From: Paenibacillus eucommiae
GTDB lineage: Bacteria > Bacillota > Bacilli > Paenibacillales > NBRC-103111
Assembly (NCBI RefSeq): GCF_017874215.1
Contig: NZ_JAGGLB010000013.1
Location: forward strand, 181,221 to 245,220
Direction: 5' to 3'
DNA: 64,000 nucleotides
In this document: positions 50,431 to 58,651 of the stretch, piece by piece
Position numbering within the stretch: position 1 is the stretch's first letter
Layout of the letters: each line of letters opens with the position of its first letter
The notes under the pieces: generated by a model
The model's database searches: none
Seen by the model: the letters and a program-made list of their open reading frames with translations, nothing else
Told to the model about the DNA's origin: nothing
Program-made: the position numbers and the translations under genes

Positions 50431-51324
50431 TTGTTAGATAAAATAGTATCAGCAGATACAACCCTCGCAGAGTTTTCTCATATTTTTGACAGCGAAGAGA
50501 CTTGTTCCAAAGCATTGTTTACCGCCAAATGGCCAGAAGGATTTCGTTGTCCACGTTGCGGTTACAGTCATGCCTATACCATTATTTCCCGGAGGCTTCC
50601 CCTCTACGAATGCAGGGACTGTCGACATCAGACTTCCCTTATATCAAATACAGTAATTGAAGGGAGCCGTACTTCTCTAATGAAATGGTTTCTAGCCTTC
50701 TTCCTCATTGCCCGCACAGATCAAGGGACCAATGCTGTCGAGTTAAGCTCAATTTTAGGAGTGACTTACAAAACAGCATGGTTAATCCTCACGAAAATCA
50801 GGTTCGTTATGAGCCAAGCAGATGAACAGGCCCCACTTTCAGGTATTGTACAAATCAACTCAGCTTTTTACGGGAGACCCTATAATCCAACCGTTCTTCG
50901 GCATCCACAGGAACAACCTTTATTAGTTGGCTCCTCAGTCAATCAGCAGGGAGAGTCAATATATATTAAGATGAAGAAGATTTCAGTAGCTCATATGAGG
51001 GATAAATCCGTTCTGCGGAGCGGAACAGAAGCATTTTACGAACAGCATATAGACAATGATGACACAACCCATGTTACCTGCGTCACTGCTCGATTCAGCT
51101 TCACACGTTTTAAAGGACTGTTGCAAACAGCCAAAAAAGCATCCAAATGGATAAATGATACGTTTCACGGCCTCGGCTCCAAGCACCTGCAAGGTTACCT
51201 GGATGAATTTTGCTACCGTTTGAATCTTACACTTACTAAAAGTCCTATATTCCATCACTTAACAAGCCTATGTGCAAACTCCCCTTCCATCACTTATGCG
51301 AAGTTAATTTCGCAAAAACTGTAA
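50431..51324 (+). CDS. Degenerate IS1595/ISXO2-type transposase, probably domesticated
   Basis: A 297-residue protein with the IS1595 zinc ribbon (CPRCGY...CRDCRHQTS) and the ISXO2-like region (GSKHLQGYLDEFCYRLNL). The normal first catalytic motif, xVDETYxGG, is replaced by VQINSAFYGRP, so the aspartate-glutamate pair is gone. The other acidic positions are not evident either. It is therefore unlikely to transpose, and no terminal inverted repeats were found around it. TTG 50431 was chosen as start because it lies eight bases after TTGGAG. The frame is intact, suggesting it is kept for another role, and the promoter carries an SOS-like box. Confidence 0.75.
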   Translation: MLDKIVSADTTLAEFSHIFDSEETCSKALFTAKWPEGFRCPRCGYSHAYTIISRRLPLYECRDCRHQTSLISNTVIEGSRTSLMKWFLAFFLIARTDQGTNAVELSSILGVTYKTAWLILTKIRFVMSQADEQAPLSGIVQINSAFYGRPYNPTVLRHPQEQPLLVGSSVNQQGESIYIKMKKISVAHMRDKSVLRSGTEAFYEQHIDNDDTTHVTCVTARFSFTRFKGLLQTAKKASKWINDTFHGLGSKHLQGYLDEFCYRLNLTLTKSPIFHHLTSLCANSPSITYAKLISQKL

Positions 51325-51473
51325 TGACTCTGGTCGCTTCGAACGGATCCACATGAGTTCTGGTTTGTGATGGGCTATAATAAAAAATCAAATTAATACG
51401 CTATGAGCTTTTAATAACTTTTGAGTTAATATCGAACTTTATGATAAGTTCTATTTGATTCTGTCGTTCTTTT

Positions 51474-51516
51474 GGGTTTTGGGGTTTTGGGGTTTTGGGG
51501 TTTTGGGGTTTTGGGG
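51474..51516 (+). repeat. (GGGGTTTT)n tract, strong G-quadruplex candidate
   Basis: One GGG followed by five TTTTGGGG units, in perfect register. Six G-runs of three or four with four-base loops meet any G-quadruplex pattern. Confidence 0.95.
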
Positions 51517-51667
51517 TTCCATAGTTTCTTGGGGCCGGATAAGCTCTGATTAGGTTTGAGGAGTTTGATTGAGTTTTGATGAGTTTTGAAGATAGGTTTT
51601 GCTTACTATACTTCGTTATATGAATCCTGATTCGAAAGAAATTTTAGAAGGCAAAGTGTGCCGTTAA

Positions 51668-51692
51668 CCTGAGGGAACGGGATAGTGTCCAT
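51668..51692 (+). repeat. Dispersed motif GAGGGAAMGGGATAGTG, second copy
   Basis: CCTGAGGGAACGGGATAGTG followed by TCCAT; compare 23376-23400, and 50244-50262 on the minus strand. Confidence 0.6.
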
Positions 51693-51785
51693 AGTAATTA
51701 AAATGCTAGATATAAATATTCCCTACTTACACCTCATTTTCCCGGCCCTCTACCCTCCAGGCATCTCACCTCACCCAGACCGCCA

Positions 51786-52271
51786 CTATAAGGGGTTTAT
51801 TTGGACAGCAGCTTGCTTTCCACTTAGCTGAATGTTGGAGTGCTTTTTTCCGCTTGAAGCCAGATCTAGTATCAGACGCTCCAGAAGTCGTTTAGCTTTA
51901 TCTCCTTCTTTGCCCTGCAGTCGAACTACTAGGTTAACAGCATCTCCTCCGGCGAGAATACGTTCTGATTGGTTTTTCTTGGTTTCGTAGTCATGATCTT
52001 CTATACTTGCGGTGAGTCTGATTTCTTTAAGCTTAGGCGCCTGTTCGGATTTTCGCTGCTGCTGTTTTTCTTTAAGAACACTCTGCTTAGCGGCGCCGCG
52101 GTTAATTAAGCGACATGGGGGCGGACTGCTCATTAAGGATTCACATACCAAATCGAGCTTCAGCTTTTGGGCCATTGCCAGCGCCTCTTTAGTAGGGACA
52201 ATTCCCAAATTTTCGCCATTTGCTCCTGTAAGAAGAACTTCAGCAGCTTTGATTTTTTCATTTATGATCAT
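51786..52271 (-). CDS. Divergent translation initiation factor IF-3 paralogue
   Basis: A 161-residue protein with IF-3 architecture: N-terminal domain (IINEKIKAAEVLLTGANGENLGIVPTKEALAMAQ, then PPPCRLINRG) and C-terminal domain (KLKEIRLTASIEDHDYETK). It departs strongly from housekeeping IF-3: the SVRFRGRE stretch reads NLVVRLQGKEGDK and the last 45 residues differ. It is also not in an infC-rpmI-rplT operon. It is likely a second, specialised IF-3 or a regulator derived from it. Start ATG was set at 52271 behind ATAGGTG. The neighbouring divergent small gene begins 62 bases away. Confidence 0.85.
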   Translation of the reverse strand: MIINEKIKAAEVLLTGANGENLGIVPTKEALAMAQKLKLDLVCESLMSSPPPCRLINRGAAKQSVLKEKQQQRKSEQAPKLKEIRLTASIEDHDYETKKNQSERILAGGDAVNLVVRLQGKEGDKAKRLLERLILDLASSGKKHSNIQLSGKQAAVQINPL

Positions 52272-52333
52272 TGTGAATACACCTATACTTTCGTTATAAT
52301 ACATTCATGTAGGTAAAGAAGGGGCGTTAGCCG

Positions 52334-52633
52334 ATGAGCAGCAAAGAATTAGAAGAAGAAATTATTCGAAATTACCAGCGTGAGGAAAATATGATGATTC
52401 TTATTTTTGCCCAGTGGTGTGTGAATCATGATCTTGACCCTGCCGAGCTGTACCGTAGTGCCTATCCCCATCAAGAAGACAACATCTCTCTCAAGCAAGC
52501 CCTGGATCTTACTGTTCCTAAAGAAGAAGCTGGCGAAGTATCAGACGATACCCTGCTAGGTATTCTCTCTTTATTTGGAAATGAAGAACTTGCATTCCTG
52601 GTTACTGAAGAAATCAATAAACGTAAGAAATAA
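52334..52633 (+). CDS. Conserved small acidic protein of unknown function
   Basis: A 99-residue, Glu/Asp-rich helical protein (FAQWCVNHDLDPAELYRSAYP is a distinctive stretch) without signal or membrane helix. It is unrecognised. Start ATG follows AAGGGG. It is divergent from the IF-3 paralogue with only 62 bases between starts, so their promoters overlap. Confidence 0.7.
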   Translation: MSSKELEEEIIRNYQREENMMILIFAQWCVNHDLDPAELYRSAYPHQEDNISLKQALDLTVPKEEAGEVSDDTLLGILSLFGNEELAFLVTEEINKRKK

Positions 52634-52762
52634 AATAATCATTTAATATTACATGGTTTCCCTGCTAAATTCCATATTCGAGGGATGTTTTTATGTAGTG
52701 GTGTAAGTAATCTAGTAAGTAATGTAGTAATAAGACCCTTCCCATCACTCATAAAATGGCGC

Positions 52763-52805
52763 AGGGCTGTCTCGTCAGCAGCTGAAGCTACTATCGGACA
52801 GCCCT
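52763..52805 (-). terminator. Possible terminator of the isomerase-like gene
   Basis: AGGGCTGTC / GACAGCCCT is a perfect nine-base stem with a 25-base structured loop. Only a weak T-rich stretch follows. Confidence 0.45.
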
Positions 52806-52814
52806 TATCATTCA

Positions 52815-53711
52815 TTACGCTTCCAATGACCATGATTTTATTCTTTGTACAAAGTTGTTAAGCAGCGATCTGCTATCTGTTTCTCCGCCGAAATCCTCAA
52901 TGCCCAAAAATCCATCATAGCCAACTGCCTTCAGGTCTGAAATCACTTGCTTCCAATTCACCATACCTTGATGAAGCGGAAACCATGTGCAATTCCAATC
53001 CTCATCGTCGCTTTTTGTAGCATTTTTGCCATTTGCAGCATTTTCGTTTTTTGTAGCATTATCGGTTCTGACCCAACCGGCATTTTTGACATGTACATGT
53101 GCCAAGTAAGGACCCAGCAGTTCCATGCCCATGCGGTAGTTCTCGAACCCTTCGTATACCATGTTCCCTGCGTCGTGCAGCACTCCAATATGGTCCGGAT
53201 TGAAACCAGCTACTAGCCGATGCGCAAGACCTGCGCTTGGGGCAATAGTAAGATGATGGGTTTCTACCAAGGCCTTGACACGATATTGCTGGGACAATTC
53301 CTGCACATGATTCAGGTAGTCAATTGCTTCCGCAAAGAGAGTATTATAGTTTCTCGACCGGTCATAACGGGGTACTCCTACGCGAATGAATGCGGCCCCC
53401 AGTTTAGAGGCAGTCTGCATAACTTTTTCTGTGCCAGTTAGGTCTCCACACTGCAAATATGGAGTTACGCTGAGCGAACTAATGCCTTGCTGCTGAATAA
53501 CTTGACGCAATGAATCGAGCTCAGCATCTGTAATTTGCGGACTTATCGTAGCCAAATTATTTCGCCAAAAAGATGGTTTCTCTTGAGCTAATTCCTTGGG
53601 AACATCATGATATCTCCATTCTATTCCTTGAATTCCAGCGGATGCGGCAGCGGTGACAAGCTCCTCTGGTGTCAGATCAGGTGTCATCACAGTAAAAACA
53701 GAAAGTTTCAT
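52815..53711 (-). CDS. Sugar phosphate isomerase/epimerase (TIM barrel, AP-endonuclease 2 family)
   Basis: A 298-residue TIM-barrel protein: KLSVFTVMTPDLTPEELVTAAASAGIQGIEWR at the first strand, LVETHHLTIAPSAG, GVLHDAGNMVYEG and LAHVHVKNAGW carry the metal-binding acids and histidines; GFLGIEDFGGET ends the barrel. The substrate is unknown. Between HVHVKNAGW and WFPLHQG there is an extra Asn/Ala/Lys repeat insertion of about 22 residues, encoded by a short DNA repeat. The divergent AraC regulator may control it. Confidence 0.88.
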   Translation of the reverse strand: MKLSVFTVMTPDLTPEELVTAAASAGIQGIEWRYHDVPKELAQEKPSFWRNNLATISPQITDAELDSLRQVIQQQGISSLSVTPYLQCGDLTGTEKVMQTASKLGAAFIRVGVPRYDRSRNYNTLFAEAIDYLNHVQELSQQYRVKALVETHHLTIAPSAGLAHRLVAGFNPDHIGVLHDAGNMVYEGFENYRMGMELLGPYLAHVHVKNAGWVRTDNATKNENAANGKNATKSDDEDWNCTWFPLHQGMVNWKQVISDLKAVGYDGFLGIEDFGGETDSRSLLNNFVQRIKSWSLEA

Positions 53712-53750
53712 TGCTTTTCCTCCTTAGTATGGTCTGAGTATGGATCATTA

Positions 53751-53829
53751 CATAGATCTTTTCATAGATCTTTTCATAGATCTTGTACAGATCTTTGTAT
53801 GTTTCTTTGTATGTTTCTTTGTCTGTTTC
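53751..53829. repeat. Two back-to-back 12-bp tandem arrays
   Basis: CATAGATCTTTT repeats three times (53751-53786), then after seven bases TTTGTATGTTTC repeats three times (53794-53829). They lie in the divergent promoter region between the isomerase-like and AraC genes. Confidence 0.9.
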
Positions 53830-53924
53830 TTCTCTTCATATTGCAGTATAATAAAACCGTATTCCTTGCAATTTTTGAGCAAAAGAATGCTTATATTGAC
53901 TTTTTCTTTTCAGGAGGTTCCTTT

Positions 53925-54776
53925 ATGAGGGAGCTTTACGCTAATTTGCATCAGGCTATCAATTACAGGCATTCCGTCACACATACTCCGCCTGGCGTTG
54001 AGTTTCATCAGCATTTGGAGCTTTTTGAAATTTATTTTTTTATATCTGGGAATGTACATTATTTTATCGAAAAACAAGTGTATCCCCTTCAGTATGGGGA
54101 TTTGTTGTTATTGAACAGCAGCGAGCTGCATAAGGCTACTTTTCAATCCAATCATCGGTATGAGGTTATCGTCATCCATTTCAGTCCTGCTGTCATCGTT
54201 CCTCTCTGTTCAGATCGATTCGACCTGCTGGCTTGTTTTCTGAACCGGCCGCCCGGGGAACAGAACCGCATGCGCTTTTCGACTCAGCAGTTGGAGGAAT
54301 TGCTTCTTATTTTTGAACGGCTCGAAGCTTATAATAAGCCTGAAGCCGCGGAAGGCTCGGAAATTCTTTATGTTGCCGCTTTTATGGAGCTGCTGGTGTT
54401 TCTGAATCGTGCCTTTACAAGTCAGCTTCATGGCGAAGAGCCTCCCCCAATACCCGGGAAGCTCAGCACTTTGCTGCATTATATTGATCTTCATCTGGAT
54501 CAGGATCTTTCGTTAGATACGCTGGAGCATATCGTTTTCATGAACCGCTCTTATCTTTGCCGATTGTTCAAAAAACACACCGGACGCACTATCCACGAGC
54601 ACATTTTGTTCAAACGCATCGCCAGGGCCAAAGCTCTCTTGAAGGCAGGCAGTAATGTCACGGATGCTTGTCAGCTTTCTGGCTTCAATGATTATTCCAA
54701 TTTCATTCGCACCTTCAAAAAAGCTGTTGGACTGCCACCTAGGCAGTACCAGGCGCTTAACTGCAAGGAGTACTGA
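53925..54776 (+). CDS. AraC-family transcription regulator
   Basis: A 283-residue regulator with a cupin sensing domain (EFHQHLELFEIYFFISGNVHYFIEKQVYPLQYGDLLLLNSSELH) and the double HTH (LSLDTLEHIVFMNRSYLCRLFKKHTGRTIHEHI; VTDACQLSGFNDYSNFIRTFKKAVGLPPRQYQ). The start was set at ATG 53925, because CAGGAGG lies eight bases before it; the frame is open 106 codons further back through repeats that show no start. It is divergent from the isomerase-like gene. Confidence 0.93.
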   Translation: MRELYANLHQAINYRHSVTHTPPGVEFHQHLELFEIYFFISGNVHYFIEKQVYPLQYGDLLLLNSSELHKATFQSNHRYEVIVIHFSPAVIVPLCSDRFDLLACFLNRPPGEQNRMRFSTQQLEELLLIFERLEAYNKPEAAEGSEILYVAAFMELLVFLNRAFTSQLHGEEPPPIPGKLSTLLHYIDLHLDQDLSLDTLEHIVFMNRSYLCRLFKKHTGRTIHEHILFKRIARAKALLKAGSNVTDACQLSGFNDYSNFIRTFKKAVGLPPRQYQALNCKEY

Positions 54777-54848
54777 GTTAGGTGTGCTGAGTTAGGAATA
54801 CTGACCTAGATGTGCTGAGTTATGTGTACTGAGTTGTGAGTACTAAGC
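54777..54848. repeat. Degenerate tandem repeat after AraC gene
   Basis: About five units like GTGCTGAGTTAGG in the gap between convergent genes; no terminator is seen. Confidence 0.6.
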
Positions 54849-54851
54849 AAA

Positions 54852-55967
54852 TCACTTCAAGTTTTCTGGATTAAGCGTCTCCAGTTCAGGAAGCACGAAG
54901 CGTCCATCTTTACGAATCAACTTGTCGTCGAACCAGATTTCGCCGCCGCCGTAGTCTGGGCGCTGAATGCAGACAATGTCCCAGTGCAGCGAAGATCGGT
55001 TGCCATTATAGGCATCATCGTAGCAGTTGCCAGGTGTGAAGTGGAAGCTGCCATCGATCTTCTCGTCGAACAGCGTATCTTTCATCGGATGCTTGATATA
55101 GGGATTGACGCCAATTGCAAATTCGCCAACATAGCGCGCTCCTTCGTCAGCATCGAAAATGGCATTGATGCGCTCGGTGTCATTGGCTGTCGCTTTAATG
55201 ATTTTCCCATTTTCGAATTCAAGTCGAATGTCCTCAAAGGTAAAACCATCATGGGGGGTTGGCGTGTTGTAGGTGATTACACCGTTCACGGAGTCGCGAA
55301 CCGGGGCCGAATAGACCTCGCCATCGGGAATGTTCAGCTCCCCATCGCATTTTACGCTGCCAATATCCTTAATGGAAAAATGAAGGTCCGTTCCAGGCCC
55401 CACAAGACGAACCTTGTCGGTACGATCCATGAGCGCCTTAAGCGCGTCCATCGCTTTTGACATTTTGCCGTAATCCATCGTACAGACCTCGAAATAGAAG
55501 TTCTCAAAAGCTTCTGTGCTCATGCTGGCTAATTGGGCCATGGAAGAAGTAGGATAACGTAGTACGACCCAGCGGGTCTTTTTCACTCTGATATCGAAAT
55601 GTACAGGTGAATAGTAGCTGGCATTGTACAGCTTCATGCGGTCACTTGGTACGTCGGCCATTTCGTTGATGTTCTGGCCTCCACGCACACCGATATATCC
55701 TTGCATTTGTTTCATTTGATAAGCGTCCATATCTGCCCAGGCCTTCATTTGTGCTTCTGTACCTTCCATAATCAGTTGCCTAAGCACGGTGTGGTCTCTA
55801 AGGTTCACAAAAGGGTTGGCACCTGCTTGATGCACTTTTTTGACCAATTCCCGTACCAGCGGCGGATCGATACCATAGGCTTCAATCAGTATATTTTCTC
55901 CGGGCTGTGCTTTTACCGAATAATTCACGAGCATATCTGCCAGTTTCGTTAATCTTGGATCTAGCAT
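54852..55967 (-). CDS. M29-family metalloaminopeptidase (AmpS/PepS-like)
   Basis: A 371-residue cytoplasmic aminopeptidase of family M29. Typical stretches are NILIEAYGIDPPLVRELVK near the N-terminus, GPGTDLHFSIKDI, DGELNIPDGEVYSAPVRDSVNG, GEFAIGVNPYIKHPMKDTLFDEKIDGSFHFTPGNCYDDAYNGNRSSLHWDIV, which supply metal-binding Glu, His, Asp residues. Length is normal (about 370-410). Start ATG follows GAAGGAG. It trims N-terminal residues from peptides and is probably monocistronic. Confidence 0.93.
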   Translation of the reverse strand: MLDPRLTKLADMLVNYSVKAQPGENILIEAYGIDPPLVRELVKKVHQAGANPFVNLRDHTVLRQLIMEGTEAQMKAWADMDAYQMKQMQGYIGVRGGQNINEMADVPSDRMKLYNASYYSPVHFDIRVKKTRWVVLRYPTSSMAQLASMSTEAFENFYFEVCTMDYGKMSKAMDALKALMDRTDKVRLVGPGTDLHFSIKDIGSVKCDGELNIPDGEVYSAPVRDSVNGVITYNTPTPHDGFTFEDIRLEFENGKIIKATANDTERINAIFDADEGARYVGEFAIGVNPYIKHPMKDTLFDEKIDGSFHFTPGNCYDDAYNGNRSSLHWDIVCIQRPDYGGGEIWFDDKLIRKDGRFVLPELETLNPENLK

Positions 55968-56037
55968 CGGTGTATCTCTCCTTCGCTTCGTTACATAAAC
56001 TACACTAATTTTATCTTACCCTAATTTCTGTTTTCTT

Positions 56038-56088
56038 GACCTTGTTTGTCTTGCTTGTCTTGTTTGTCTTGCTTGTCTTGCTTGTTTG
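56038..56088. repeat. CTTGTYTGT tandem repeat
   Basis: About five units of CTTGTTTGT/CTTGCTTGT between the aminopeptidase and the LURP-one-like gene. Confidence 0.8.
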
Positions 56089-56089
56089 A

Positions 56090-56587
56090 TTAACTGGAAC
56101 TGCTGCGGCGTCTTTTTTGAATGGCATGAACTCCCATTACTACTGCGATCCACTCTTCCGTGGGTACGTTTGTGTGGTTATGAAGCCGGTAAGCGCGGGC
56201 AACGCCAAATCCACTTACTTTGGTAAAGCTTGCGGCGGCTTGCCCTCTAGAATCCTGGATCTCATACTCATTAGAGAAGGCTTCCGAACGGATTTCGAAC
56301 AGGCCGTGTCTGTAGCTTTCATATTCGTATTTTTTGCTCAGAAAGGCAAGTCTCGCAGATAATAAACCAATCTCAGTTCCGTTCCCAGACATCACAATCC
56401 ATTTATTAGAGAACAAACGGAACTTTCCGATGACTTCAACATGCCCTTGGGCGTCTTTCACTTGAATGCCTGAATTGAACATGCTCATCAGATCTAATTG
56501 TCCAACGACTTGCTCTTCTTGATCCCATATTTCCGTAGTTCCCGAGGAGAAAAAATTATCCCTGAACCAGACACTTTGCTGCTTCAT
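56090..56587 (-). CDS. LURP-one-related (tubby-like) protein
   Basis: A 165-residue protein of the LURP-one/YxjI kind, a tubby-like beta barrel around a central helix. The pattern IWDQEEQVVGQLDLMSMFNSGIQVKDAQGHVEVIGKFRLFSNKWIV fits. There is no signal peptide. Function is unknown; related proteins may bind lipids. Start ATG 56587 follows AAGG by eight bases (GTG 56596 is possible). The C-terminus is a run of Arg and Ser. Confidence 0.75.
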   Translation of the reverse strand: MKQQSVWFRDNFFSSGTTEIWDQEEQVVGQLDLMSMFNSGIQVKDAQGHVEVIGKFRLFSNKWIVMSGNGTEIGLLSARLAFLSKKYEYESYRHGLFEIRSEAFSNEYEIQDSRGQAAASFTKVSGFGVARAYRLHNHTNVPTEEWIAVVMGVHAIQKRRRSSSS

Positions 56588-56759
56588 CCTTTTCACCTTC
56601 CCTGCTGCACTTGTGACATACTTTCAGGACGTTAGTGATATATCCTACAGGAAATTATAGATATACCAGCAGCACACTAGTGACATATCCATAGTTTACT
56701 TATTATAATTATGTAGTCTATCCTAGTATTATGGCAAGTCAGGAAGGAAGTTCACATCT

Positions 56760-57755
56760 ATGCTATCTCGGCTCGATCGTCGGCTTGTGAAAGTTTTGCC
56801 GCTTATTACTCCTGTCAGTGTGCTGATAGGGGTGCTGCTCGGCAGCCACTTGTCGGGGTATACGTTCCTTTCTCCTTGGATTTTTGCCTTTATGACTTTT
56901 TCTGGCAGCATCAGTTCGAGCTTCAAGGAATTTCTTAAGGTGCTCACTCATCCTTTACCTTTAATAGCGACTTTGTTCATTTTGCATATAATTATGCCTT
57001 TAATCGCTATGGCCTTTGGTTTTATCGCGTACAGCGGAGATTCCTTCACCATTACAGGCTTGATTCTTGCAGCCGCTATACCGACTGGCATTACCAGCTT
57101 CGTATGGGTAGCCATCTATAAAGGCAATACGGTGCTCACCTTATCCATTATTTTGATCGATACCATCCTTGCCCCTTTCGTGGTTCCGTATACGCTATCT
57201 CTTTTAGTGGGCACCAAAGTCCAAATGGATATAGCAGCCATGATGCAGGGCCTCTTTTATATGATCGTTCTGCCTTCCTTGATCGGAATGCTGTTAAATC
57301 AATGGACGAAGGGAAGCATCAAGCAGAGCTGGGGTCCAAGACTGAATCCTTTTTCCAAAATAGCGATGGGTGTGGTGGTTGCTATAAACTCTTCAGTAGT
57401 CTCCCCTTTTCTCCGCCATTTCGATGCCAGGATGCTCGGTCTTGCTTGCACAGTTCTAATTCTCTCCAGTCTTGGTTATTTGCTAGGATGGGTTACTGCC
57501 AGGCTAATGCGCTGGGAACCTGATATTGTCATCGCATTGACTTTTAATGGGGGTATGCGGAACATTAGCGCAGGTGCAGTTCTGGCCGTCTCATATTTCG
57601 CTGCGCCAGTAGCCATCCCTGTTGTACTCGCTATGCTGTTCCAGCAGTCGTTAGCCTCGCTTTTTGGTTATTTGTTGAATAGGCGGTCAACTCCCAAAAA
57701 AGCAGGGACAGATGCAATCACCACCAAATTAACCCCAAATGTGGATAAGATCTGA
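56760..57755 (+). CDS. Bile acid:sodium symporter (BASS) family transporter
   Basis: A 331-residue membrane protein with about ten helices. The segments GLILAAAIPTGITSFVWVAIYKGN and ALTFNGGMRNISAGAVLAVSYFAAPVAIP match BASS family (YocS-like) transporters, which move organic anions with sodium. The substrate is unknown. Start ATG lies after AGGAAGGAAG. The last codons overlap the first box of a DnaA-box cluster. Confidence 0.9.
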   Translation: MLSRLDRRLVKVLPLITPVSVLIGVLLGSHLSGYTFLSPWIFAFMTFSGSISSSFKEFLKVLTHPLPLIATLFILHIIMPLIAMAFGFIAYSGDSFTITGLILAAAIPTGITSFVWVAIYKGNTVLTLSIILIDTILAPFVVPYTLSLLVGTKVQMDIAAMMQGLFYMIVLPSLIGMLLNQWTKGSIKQSWGPRLNPFSKIAMGVVVAINSSVVSPFLRHFDARMLGLACTVLILSSLGYLLGWVTARLMRWEPDIVIALTFNGGMRNISAGAVLAVSYFAAPVAIPVVLAMLFQQSLASLFGYLLNRRSTPKKAGTDAITTKLTPNVDKI

Positions 57756-57847
57756 GTAAGTTAATAACATGTTGTTAGCAAGTTGTTGATAAGTGGTTTG
57801 GATTAGTTGATAACATGTGGATAACTTTATTGATTGTGTTATCAACA
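57740..57847. promoter_or_regulatory. Cluster of DnaA boxes
   Basis: Five 9-mers in 108 bases: TGTGGATAA at 57740 and 57816 (perfect reverse-complement consensus), TGTTGATAA at 57784, AGTTGATAA at 57805, and TTATCAACA at 57839 (opposite orientation). The rest of 57756-58084 holds no gene. Confidence 0.7.
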
Positions 57848-58036
57848 GAACCTCCAATTTACCGGCTTGAACTATCCCCTTCTGAGGACCTGTCCTGTAG
57901 ATTCCTTGAAAATTCCTTGAAGATTGCTCGAAGACTCCTTAAAGGCTACTTAAAAACACATGAAAACTACACTTTTTGAGGGCTCAAATATGTTACACTA
58001 TTTATAAATGAAGTTATATGTTTCGGGAATTATTTT

Positions 58037-58064
58037 TGAACCTTTTTTATTTGATGAACGTCTA
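58037..58064 (+). promoter_or_regulatory. Autoregulatory ECF sigma promoter
   Basis: TGAACC (58037-58042) and CGTCTA (58059-58064) are spaced by 16 bases, matching SigW/SigX-type promoters (TGAAAC, 16 bases, CGTA/CGTC). It lies just upstream of the sigma factor gene. Confidence 0.7.
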
Positions 58065-58084
58065 ATTCTAAGAGAGGTGAGACC

Positions 58085-58651
58085 ATGGAGAATACCGGTG
58101 TACATGTATTTGATTATTTAAAGTACGTATCTGAAACAACCGATCATAAAGCAATACTTCGCAATTTAATGGAGACTTTCGGCAATGATGTATGGAATTA
58201 TGCCTTTAGTATTTGCCGGAACATGGATTTAGCCGATGACATTACACAGGAAGCCTTCCTGAAAGTATACCGTAACCTAACGACCTTCCGGGGAGAAGCC
58301 TCAGTCAAAACCTGGCTGCTAACTATAACCAGAAATACAGCATACGACTATATGCGCAAAGCCTTTTGGCGTAAAGTAACGCTGGTCGGCTTCGTGGATA
58401 AGGGAGGCACCTCCCAGTCTGCAGAAAATGAAGCGCTGGAAAATTTGTACGCGAGCGACATCTGGAAGAAAGTAATATCCCTACCCGCTAAGTATCGGGA
58501 GGTGCTCATTTTGCATGCCCACTATCAGCTGAAAACAAGAGAAATGGCGGCCATTCTGAATATTTCGGAGGGAACCGTAAAATCGAGATTGCATCATGCC
58601 AGGCTGAAAGTACTGCAATTGAAGGAGCGTGAGCAGCGTGAGCAGTTCTGA
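58085..58651 (+). CDS. ECF-type RNA polymerase sigma factor
   Basis: A 188-residue sigma-70 family protein. Region 2: DVWNYAFSICRNMDLADDITQEAFLKVYRNLTTFRGEASVKTWLLTITRNTAYDYMR; region 4: LPAKYREVLILHAHYQLKTREMAAILNISEGTVKSRLHHARLKV. It is near SigX/SigW in type. Start ATG follows AGAGAGG. The downstream gene starts inside its end, consistent with a sigma/anti-sigma pair. An ECF-type promoter upstream suggests autoregulation. Confidence 0.94.
   Translation: MENTGVHVFDYLKYVSETTDHKAILRNLMETFGNDVWNYAFSICRNMDLADDITQEAFLKVYRNLTTFRGEASVKTWLLTITRNTAYDYMRKAFWRKVTLVGFVDKGGTSQSAENEALENLYASDIWKKVISLPAKYREVLILHAHYQLKTREMAAILNISEGTVKSRLHHARLKVLQLKEREQREQF

Larger units (their letters stand above)
51325..51785. 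other. Gene-free stretch with G-rich telomere-like repeat
   Basis: Holds the (GGGGTTTT)n tract, GAGTTTTGAT-like units (about 51550-51590) and one GAGGGAACGGGATAGTG motif (51668-51692). No gene is supported. Confidence 0.5.

Noticed and set aside
50358..51324. Intact insertion sequence around the transposase-like gene
   Set aside because: No terminal inverted repeats or target duplication found by eye, and catalytic residues are lost.
53751..53829. CRISPR array
   Set aside because: Units are 12 bases without spacers; a simple tandem repeat. No cas genes are present either; the Cas4-like Cys4 protein at 12.4 kb is in a flavodoxin operon.
57740..57847. Chromosome origin
   Set aside because: No dnaA, dnaN or other origin genes and no AT-rich unwinding region next to the boxes; kept only as a DnaA-box cluster.
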